Positions 5,481-10,028 of a stretch of 10,028 nucleotides of DNA are shown here, piece after piece (position 1 is the first letter of the stretch; the number at the start of each line of letters is the position of its first letter). Under the pieces are notes generated by a model, which made no database searches, had not been told where the DNA came from, and saw nothing but the letters and a program-made list of their open reading frames with translations. The translations under genes and the position numbers were made by a program. The DNA is taken from assembly GCA_017626655.1 (NCBI GenBank), contig JAGAIH010000239.1:1-10028 (forward strand), in the 5' to 3' direction. This stretch comes from Clostridia bacterium (GTDB lineage: Bacteria; Bacillota_A; Clostridia; Oscillospirales; CAG-272).

Positions 5481-8243
5481 ATGCAAAACCGTCTGCGCTC
5501 CGACCCGTCCACACCTCTCCGCGGCCGCGCCTCTCCCCTGGGCGCCCCCACGCGGGATCGGGGGCTTCGTATCCTGGGGGAGCTGGCCCGCGGGGCGGTA
5601 TTCGGGGGAGCCGCCTTTCTTCTGGGCTCCTGTCCCCTTTTGTTTGGGGCGGCGCCCCTGGGGCTGGCCCTTCTGGCGGCCTCCTCCTCCTATACCTGGT
5701 ACATACTGGCGGGACTTCTCCTCTCGGCGGCCTTGCACCCCGTGACCCTGGCGGGCTGGGCCTGGGTAGGGGTCTACCTGCTCTGCCTGATTCTGCGGCT
5801 GGTGGTCCGCTTTTTCGTGGATCCCCCCGCCCTCCCCGACGGCACGCCCTGTCGGGGGCGCACCTACCTGCTTCTGTGCTGGGTCTCCTTCAAGCGCAAC
5901 CTGGGGCTTGTGGAGGATGCCTCCTCTGCGGGGGACACCGAGACCGACTACTACGGCGGTAAGGACACCCCCGACACCGTCAAGCGGGACAAGCCTCCCC
6001 GCATGGATTACCAAGGTCTCCCCGTCCGTCTTTTCGCCGAGCATCCCTTTCTGCGGATGCTGACCGCGGGGGTCTGCGGTCTGGCGGCGGGGCTGAGCGC
6101 GGTGATCACGGGGGGCTTCCACGTCTACGACCTCCTCTGCGCCCTGTGTATGCTGGTCATCCCCCCCGCCGTCTGCTTTCTGCTGGTCTCCTGCTTCGGG
6201 GAATCGGGGCTGACCCTCCTCTTCTCTCCCAAGCCTTTGCGGGGGAGCGCGGCTCTGCGGGGGTCGGATCTCACCGAGGAGGACGGCGGAGCGGTGAAGG
6301 TGTGGCGGAAATTCCATGCCCTGCCCCTGGTGTCGGTCTGCGTGCTGATCGCCGCCACGGTATTCGCCGCCCGCGGGTTCCGCATCCCCCTGGGGACCGC
6401 ACTGTTGGGCATTGAGATAGCCACCCTCCTGGGGTTGGTGCTGACCCTGTTCGCCTCGTCCCGCCTGGGAGTGGTTCCCGGGGTGGCCGTCGGGGTGATC
6501 TGCGGTCTGTCCGCCGAGCCCAGGCTGGCCCCCATGTTCATCCTCTGCGCGGGGTGCTACGCCCTTTTGCGCTACGTCTCCCACCGCTCGGGAGTGCTGG
6601 GCGGATGCGCCGTAGGAGCCGGGTGGTGCGCTTTGGTGGAGGGGGTAGCGGTGCTGACCGCCCAGATCCCCGCCATTCTGCTGACCATCCCCCTGTTCTT
6701 CCTCACCGAACGGCTCTGGCTGGCCCTCCCCCACGGACAGCGGTTCGAAAAGGCTGACCGAGAGCTGGAGGAGTTCACTGCCGCCGTCACCGCTTCTCTC
6801 ACTGCCGAATCCCGCGCCGAGGCCCAACGCGCCCGCATGAAAGCCCTTTCCGAGGCCTTTGGCGCCCTGTCCCAGCGGTTCTACGATCTCTCCAGCCAGC
6901 TCAAGCGCCCCCGTATGCTGGATCTCCGCCGCATCTGCGACGAGAGCTTCGGCAAGAAGTGCGCCCGCTGTAAGGATCGGGATATCTGCTGGGGGTCGGA
7001 GTACGAGCGGACCCTGGAGGCCCAGACCCGCCTGGCCTCCCAGCTCCACACGGGGGGCAAGGCCTCGGCCGAGTCCCTCCCCGACAGTCTGCGGGATTTC
7101 TGCCCCTACATGGAGGAGATCGTCACCGATATCAACGGCCGTTGCGCCCGCATGACCGAGATTCTCCTCAAGAGCGAGAAGACCGAGGTCTTCGCCGCCG
7201 ACTACGCCGCCATCGCTTCCCTTCTCAGCGATGCCCTGGAGGAGGACCGCCGCGCCGAGGAGGACTTCGCCTGCAACCGCGAAGCCGCCGATCGGGTCTA
7301 CGACTACCTGACTGAGGCGGGAGTGACGGTGCAGGGGGTGGTGGTAGGCGGCAAGCGGGGGAGCGGCCGCCAGCGGGTCATCGTAAGAGGAGTCGGCTTT
7401 GAGGCGGTAGCGGACAAGCTCCCCGAGGTGCGCGCCCGCATCGGGGAGATGGTGGGCTGTCCCATGACCGCTCCCGCCTTCGACGAAGGGGAGGATGGCG
7501 GGGCCTCCGCCGTCATGACCCTCCATTCCGAAGCCAAGCTTCGGGTCGCCTACTCGGGCAGTACCCTCCCCGCTGACCATCCCGCAAGCGCCCCTCTTCC
7601 CTCCCCTCTGACCCACGAGACCCCCGCGGGAGCCTACGATCCTCCCGCCGTCTGCGGGGATCACATTGCCCTGTTCAAGAACGGCGACGCCTACTTCTAC
7701 GCCCTCATCAGCGACGGCATGGGCTCGGGGGAGGACGCCTCCCTGACCTCGGATATCTGTGCCATGTTCTTGGAAAAGATGCTGGCGGCGGGCAACCGCG
7801 CCGAGGTCTCCCTGCGGATGCTGGACGGCTACATCCGCTCCAAGAACACGGGGACGGGGGACGAATGCTCGGCCACGGTGGATCTCATGGAGCTGGATCT
7901 CATGGACGGGCGGGCAGTCTTCGCCAAGAACGGCGCGGCCCCCACCTACGTAGTCCGTGAAGGGAGCGTCTACAAGCTCCACGCCCCCACCATGCCCATC
8001 GGTATCGTCAAGGACACCCCGCCCCGTCTGCTCAAATTCCGCACCCATCCCGGGGACGTGGTAGTCATGGTCAGCGACGGCGTGACCCTGGGCAACGACG
8101 AATGCCCCTGGCTCATCGACCTCCTCTCCTCCCCCATGCCCGACAGCATGGACGCCCTGCGGCGGGACATCATCAAGCGCGCCTTAACCGCAGGGTCGGA
8201 GGACGATCTGTCGGCGATCGCGATCAGGGTGGAGGAGAGGTAA
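5481..8243 (+). CDS. spoIIE: Stage II sporulation protein E, membrane PP2C-type serine phosphatase
   Basis: The protein has 920 residues (Bacillus SpoIIE has 827). The ATG at 5481 has AAAGGAGG 6 bases upstream; an in-frame extension to 5379 would enter the promoter. After a basic tail, residues 36-112 and 190-412 hold about ten hydrophobic segments, with a polar loop at 113-188. Residues 420-700 form the central oligomerisation/FtsZ-interaction region, including a cysteine cluster (C486, C494, C497, C503W). Residues 715-920 are the PP2C phosphatase: metal-binding acidic residues in CGDHIA (D727), ISDGMGSG (D745), VSDGV (D866) and GSEDDLS (D908/D909), plus the family's MPIGI motif (838-842). 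SpoIIE localises to the asymmetric division septum and dephosphorylates SpoIIAA-P, which frees sigma-F in the forespore. All visible PP2C residues are intact, so it should be active, and it implies an endospore former. It stands alone and is followed by a hairpin. Confidence 0.95.
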   Translation: MQNRLRSDPSTPLRGRASPLGAPTRDRGLRILGELARGAVFGGAAFLLGSCPLLFGAAPLGLALLAASSSYTWYILAGLLLSAALHPVTLAGWAWVGVYLLCLILRLVVRFFVDPPALPDGTPCRGRTYLLLCWVSFKRNLGLVEDASSAGDTETDYYGGKDTPDTVKRDKPPRMDYQGLPVRLFAEHPFLRMLTAGVCGLAAGLSAVITGGFHVYDLLCALCMLVIPPAVCFLLVSCFGESGLTLLFSPKPLRGSAALRGSDLTEEDGGAVKVWRKFHALPLVSVCVLIAATVFAARGFRIPLGTALLGIEIATLLGLVLTLFASSRLGVVPGVAVGVICGLSAEPRLAPMFILCAGCYALLRYVSHRSGVLGGCAVGAGWCALVEGVAVLTAQIPAILLTIPLFFLTERLWLALPHGQRFEKADRELEEFTAAVTASLTAESRAEAQRARMKALSEAFGALSQRFYDLSSQLKRPRMLDLRRICDESFGKKCARCKDRDICWGSEYERTLEAQTRLASQLHTGGKASAESLPDSLRDFCPYMEEIVTDINGRCARMTEILLKSEKTEVFAADYAAIASLLSDALEEDRRAEEDFACNREAADRVYDYLTEAGVTVQGVVVGGKRGSGRQRVIVRGVGFEAVADKLPEVRARIGEMVGCPMTAPAFDEGEDGGASAVMTLHSEAKLRVAYSGSTLPADHPASAPLPSPLTHETPAGAYDPPAVCGDHIALFKNGDAYFYALISDGMGSGEDASLTSDICAMFLEKMLAAGNRAEVSLRMLDGYIRSKNTGTGDECSATVDLMELDLMDGRAVFAKNGAAPTYVVREGSVYKLHAPTMPIGIVKDTPPRLLKFRTHPGDVVVMVSDGVTLGNDECPWLIDLLSSPMPDSMDALRRDIIKRALTAGSEDDLSAIAIRVEER

Positions 8244-8276
8244 AGTGGGTTTTATAGGGGGAACGGCCTCCGGCGG

Positions 8277-8308
8277 CTTAGGACCTTTTTTGAAAAAAAG
8301 GTCCTAAG
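8277..8308 (+). terminator. Long perfect hairpin after spoIIE, probable terminator
   Basis: CTTAGGACC (8277-8285) pairs with GGTCCTAAG (8300-8308), and the T6/A7 runs inside extend the stem to about 15 bp with a minimal loop. It lies 33 bases after the spoIIE stop. No U tract follows on the plus strand; instead the tail reads AACTCCAAAAAACTTT. On the minus strand it is preceded by AAAGTTTTTTGGAGTT. I recall similar hairpins with this AAAAACTTT flank between genes in many clostridial genomes, so it may be a repeated element that also ends transcription. Confidence 0.55.
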
Positions 8309-8521
8309 AACTCCAAAAAACTTTCTGAAAATAAGATCATTAGGTTCAGGCTACTGAGGCCAAAATGCATTGATGCAGCATGAAAGTTTTAGCCAAACGA
8401 GCCGAGACCCGCAACCATCTTGGAAACCCCCGCGGGGGCCCCTCACCCCACTCTGATATTTGGGGAACGGGGGAACCAACACACCGATAGACCCAAATTT
8501 GAACAACTTCCCTCTTTCCTC

Positions 8522-8550
8522 TTGACATTATCCGTCTTTTATAGTACAAT
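8522..8550 (+). promoter_or_regulatory. Sigma-A promoter of the GH109-like gene
   Basis: A perfect TTGACA (8522-8527) and TACAAT (8545-8550, 5/6 to consensus) are spaced 17 bases apart. Transcription should begin near 8557, only about 26 bases before the start codon, leaving room for the AAAGGA site at 8566-8571 and little else. Any operator would therefore lie within or upstream of the promoter. Confidence 0.85.
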
Positions 8551-8582
8551 AAACCTATCACCCCGAAAGGACGGACAATATC

Positions 8583-9797
8583 ATGAATCAAGTCAGAACC
8601 GCCGCTATCGGCCTGGGCGCGCGGGGGTATTCCATGCTCCACGCCCTGCTTTTACATATGGATAACGTAAGGATCACCGCCGTCTGCGACCTGTATGAGG
8701 ATCGCCTGGACCGCGCCGCCGACGCTGTGGAAAAGGTCTACGGCGAGGGGAACCGCCCCTTTGCCTCCACCGATTACAGGGAGGTTCTGGACCGCGACGA
8801 CGTGGACGCCGTCCTCATCATGAGCGCCTGGGAGTCCCACTTCCCCATCGCCATCTACGCCATGGAGCGGGGCATCGCCGTGGGCATGGAGGTGGGCGGT
8901 GCCTACTCCATCGACGACTGCTGGCAGCTGGTCCGCACCTACGAGCGCACCAAGACCCCCTTCATGCTCCTGGAGAACTGCTGCTACGGCGAGGCCGAGA
9001 TGAGCGTCATGCATATGGTCAAGCTGGGCCTGTTCGGTGAGGTCGTCCACTGCGAGGGCGGCTACCGCCACGATCTGCGGGACGAGATTGTCTTCGGCAA
9101 GGAGAACCGCCACTACCGCCTCCGCAACTACCTGACCCGCAACTGCGAGAACTACCCCACCCACGAGCTGGGCCCCATCGCCCAAATCCTGGACATCAAC
9201 CGCGGCAACCGCTTCCTGTCCCTGGTGTCGGTGGCCTCCAAGTCGGCCGGCTTGAATCAGTTCGCCGCCGATCATCCGAACGCCAATCCCGAGCTGGCCA
9301 CCGCCAAGTTTGCCCAAGGCGACGTGGTGACCACCGTCATCAAATGCGCCCGGGGCGAGACCATCACCCTCCATCTGGATACCTCCCTCCCCCGCCCCTA
9401 CAGCCGCGGCTTTACCATCCAAGGCACCAAGGGTATGTACCAGGAGGACACCCGTTCCTTCTTCATCGACGCCGATATGGGCGGCAAGGAACATTGGGAC
9501 TGGTCCCCCGAGTGGAACAACCAGGTGAAATATTTTGAGAAGTACCGTCACCCCGTCTGGGTGGATTACCTGGCAAACGGCATCCGCGGCGGTCACGGCG
9601 GCATGGACGGGCTGGTGTACAACGAGTTCATCGAGTGCGTGCGTCTCGGCAAGCCCTGTCCCATCGACGTCTACGACGGCGCGGCCTGGATGGCGGTTAC
9701 GGCTCTCTCCGAGGAGTCCATCGCCAAGGGTGGCGCGCCCGTGGCCTTCCCCGACTTCACAAGCGGCGCGTGGTGCGCGTACAGCGTGGAGGAGTAA
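8583..9797 (+). CDS. Gfo/Idh/MocA-family NAD-dependent oxidoreductase, GH109-like (possible alpha-N-acetylgalactosaminidase)
   Basis: The protein has 404 residues, with AAAGGA 11 bases upstream of the ATG. Residues 1-130 are a Rossmann domain with GLGARG (10-15) for NAD(P) and an acidic residue after the second strand (VCDLYED, D36). The rest is the alpha/beta C-terminal domain of Gfo/Idh/MocA enzymes. Three segments recall GH109 glycosidases more than ordinary sugar dehydrogenases: YPTHELGPIAQILDINRG (191-208), TSLPRPYSRGF followed by IQGTKG (267-284), and GGHGGMDGLVYNEFIE (336-351). GH109 enzymes use tightly bound NAD+ to oxidise C3 transiently and cleave by elimination and re-addition. H194 lies in the conserved region, but I have not mapped catalytic residues with certainty. 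There is no signal peptide, so it acts in the cytoplasm on imported glycosides. It is monocistronic between a clear promoter and terminator. An inositol- or amino-sugar dehydrogenase role is the alternative. Confidence 0.88.
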   Translation: MNQVRTAAIGLGARGYSMLHALLLHMDNVRITAVCDLYEDRLDRAADAVEKVYGEGNRPFASTDYREVLDRDDVDAVLIMSAWESHFPIAIYAMERGIAVGMEVGGAYSIDDCWQLVRTYERTKTPFMLLENCCYGEAEMSVMHMVKLGLFGEVVHCEGGYRHDLRDEIVFGKENRHYRLRNYLTRNCENYPTHELGPIAQILDINRGNRFLSLVSVASKSAGLNQFAADHPNANPELATAKFAQGDVVTTVIKCARGETITLHLDTSLPRPYSRGFTIQGTKGMYQEDTRSFFIDADMGGKEHWDWSPEWNNQVKYFEKYRHPVWVDYLANGIRGGHGGMDGLVYNEFIECVRLGKPCPIDVYDGAAWMAVTALSEESIAKGGAPVAFPDFTSGAWCAYSVEE

Positions 9798-9811
9798 GTG
9801 AATCGAAAAAT

Positions 9812-9846
9812 GACCCGACGGAGGGAGATTCCGTCGGGTCGTTTTT
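9812..9846 (+). terminator. Rho-independent terminator of the GH109-like gene
   Basis: A perfect 11-bp stem, GACCCGACGGA (9812-9822) with TCCGTCGGGTC (9830-9840), has a 7-base loop and is followed by G then TTTTT. It begins 14 bases after the stop codon. An A run upstream (GAAAAA) would give the opposite-strand transcript a U tract too, so it may also stop a convergent transcript from the right. Confidence 0.92.
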
Positions 9847-9891
9847 GTAAGTTTAGGAGAAGCTTTCAAATTGCAGTTTATCGGTGGGTTC

Positions 9892-9966
9892 TCTCGTTCT
9901 CGAGCGAAGCGAGATGCCTTCCCCAGCGGGGAAGGTGGCACCCGCTTTAGCGGGTGACGGATGAGG
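9892..9966. repeat. Multi-hairpin intergenic repeat of the type dispersed in gut Clostridia
   Basis: Three consecutive short hairpins are visible: an imperfect TCTCGTTC/GAAGCGAGA pair (9892-9914), a perfect 8-bp CCTTCCCC-agc-GGGGAAGG (9917-9935), and a perfect 8-bp CACCCGCT-tt-AGCGGGTG (9939-9956), ending in GACGGATGAGG. The GGGGAAGGTGGC core and the GACGGATGAGG ending match, from memory, a highly repeated intergenic element in Oscillospiraceae-like genomes. Only one copy lies in this window, so the repeat status rests on that recollection. It sits between a terminator and what may be the end of a convergent gene. Its function is unknown. Confidence 0.65.
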
Positions 9967-9976
9967 AGAGCGAGTT

Positions 9977-10028
9977 TCAGATTACCTTCTTGGTATCAGC
10001 TTTTTCCTTGTCTATCAATGAGAATTCA
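9977..10028 (-). CDS. Possible C-terminal end of a minus-strand gene entering from the right edge
   Basis: Reading in from the right edge on the minus strand, one frame gives 16 codons (EFSLIDKEKADTKKVI) and a TGA at 9977-9979. The charged, lysine-rich ending is typical of a protein C-terminus. A convergent gene here would also explain why the bidirectional terminator and the repeat lie where they do. The stretch is too short to exclude chance, and no product can be assigned. Confidence 0.3.
   Translation of the reverse strand, partial: EFSLIDKEKADTKKVI

Larger units (their letters stand above)
8244..8582. other. 339-bp non-coding region between spoIIE and the GH109-like gene
   Basis: This stretch holds, in order, the perfect hairpin after spoIIE, an AT-rich tail, an imperfect inverted repeat GGCCAAAA/TTTTAGCC (8358-8365 and 8387-8394) enclosing TGCAT-tg-ATGCA, a 12-base GC palindrome CCCCCGCGGGGG (8427-8438), and the promoter and ribosome binding site of the next gene. 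A 98-codon minus-strand frame crosses it (8346-8642), but it overlaps the promoter and the start of the next gene and does not look like a protein. The pattern suggests a dispersed intergenic element or a leader or small-RNA region. I cannot identify it further. Confidence 0.5.

Noticed and set aside
5340..8048. Open frame of 902 codons on the minus strand opposite spoIIE
   Set aside because: It is an antisense shadow of spoIIE, Gly/Gln/Arg-rich and low in complexity, overlapping the spoIIE promoter. The plus-strand protein has clear SpoIIE motifs.
8427..8442. CCCCCGCGGGGG palindrome considered as a terminator
   Set aside because: No T tract follows on either strand, and it lies far from the end of spoIIE, which already has a hairpin.
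8346..8642. Minus-strand open frame of 98 codons in the intergenic region
   Set aside because: It begins inside the GH109-like gene, crosses that gene's promoter and lacks a ribosome binding site. The composition does not look like protein.
8652..9941. Open frame of 429 codons on the minus strand opposite the GH109-like gene
   Set aside because: It is a shadow frame with biased Val/Gly/His/Ala composition. It would start within the terminal repeat and run through the terminator.
1..10028. Search by eye for CRISPR arrays, tRNA or rRNA genes, transposases, phage genes and toxin-antitoxin pairs
   Set aside because: No regularly spaced direct repeats, cloverleaf-like stretches, or mobile-element or toxin proteins were seen in any frame.

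Overview
The window looks like chromosomal DNA of a GC-rich, endospore-forming Firmicute of the class Clostridia, probably a gut member of the Oscillospiraceae or a related family. The reasons are a full-length spoIIE, consensus sigma-A promoters, strong AAAGGAGG ribosome binding sites, a short clostridial-type DtxR regulator, and intergenic repeats of a style I associate with gut Clostridia. The organism call is inference; no rRNA or other taxonomic marker is present.

Left part (1-5226, all genes on the minus strand, read right to left). A large secreted multidomain carbohydrate-active protein (1771-5226) carries a signal peptide, a carbohydrate-binding-like domain, a tandemly duplicated beta domain, a GH99/WbsX-like catalytic region, a CBM9-like domain and a C-terminal membrane anchor. 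It is followed by a 120-residue DtxR-family metal-dependent repressor with its own promoter (1331-1693). Beyond a hairpin lies an FAD-dependent oxidoreductase (1-1227) whose C-terminus runs off the left edge.

Middle (5227-8243). A 254-bp divergent intergenic region separates the secreted protein from spoIIE on the plus strand. It holds a consensus sigma-A promoter for the secreted protein and, facing the other way, a promoter for spoIIE with Spo0A-box-like sites and a long -35/-10 spacing like the Spo0A-activated promoters of Bacillus. SpoIIE is the membrane PP2C phosphatase that activates sigma-F in the forespore.

Right part (8244-10028). A 339-bp non-coding stretch with a long perfect hairpin and a good sigma-A promoter precedes a Gfo/Idh/MocA oxidoreductase of the GH109-like type (8583-9797), which ends at a textbook terminator. 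A dispersed-looking hairpin repeat follows (9892-9966), then what may be the last 16 codons of a minus-strand gene entering from the right edge.

A surface glycan-active protein, a cytoplasmic NAD-dependent GH109-like enzyme and an FAD oxidoreductase of unknown substrate suggest a saprophytic or mucosal glycan-degrading lifestyle. However, they sit in separate transcription units and do not form an evident operon. I did not find a CRISPR array, phage gene, transposase, tRNA or rRNA, and I see no clear previously undescribed multi-gene system. The best leads are the architecture of the secreted protein, its shared regulatory region with spoIIE, and the hybrid metal site of the small DtxR regulator.
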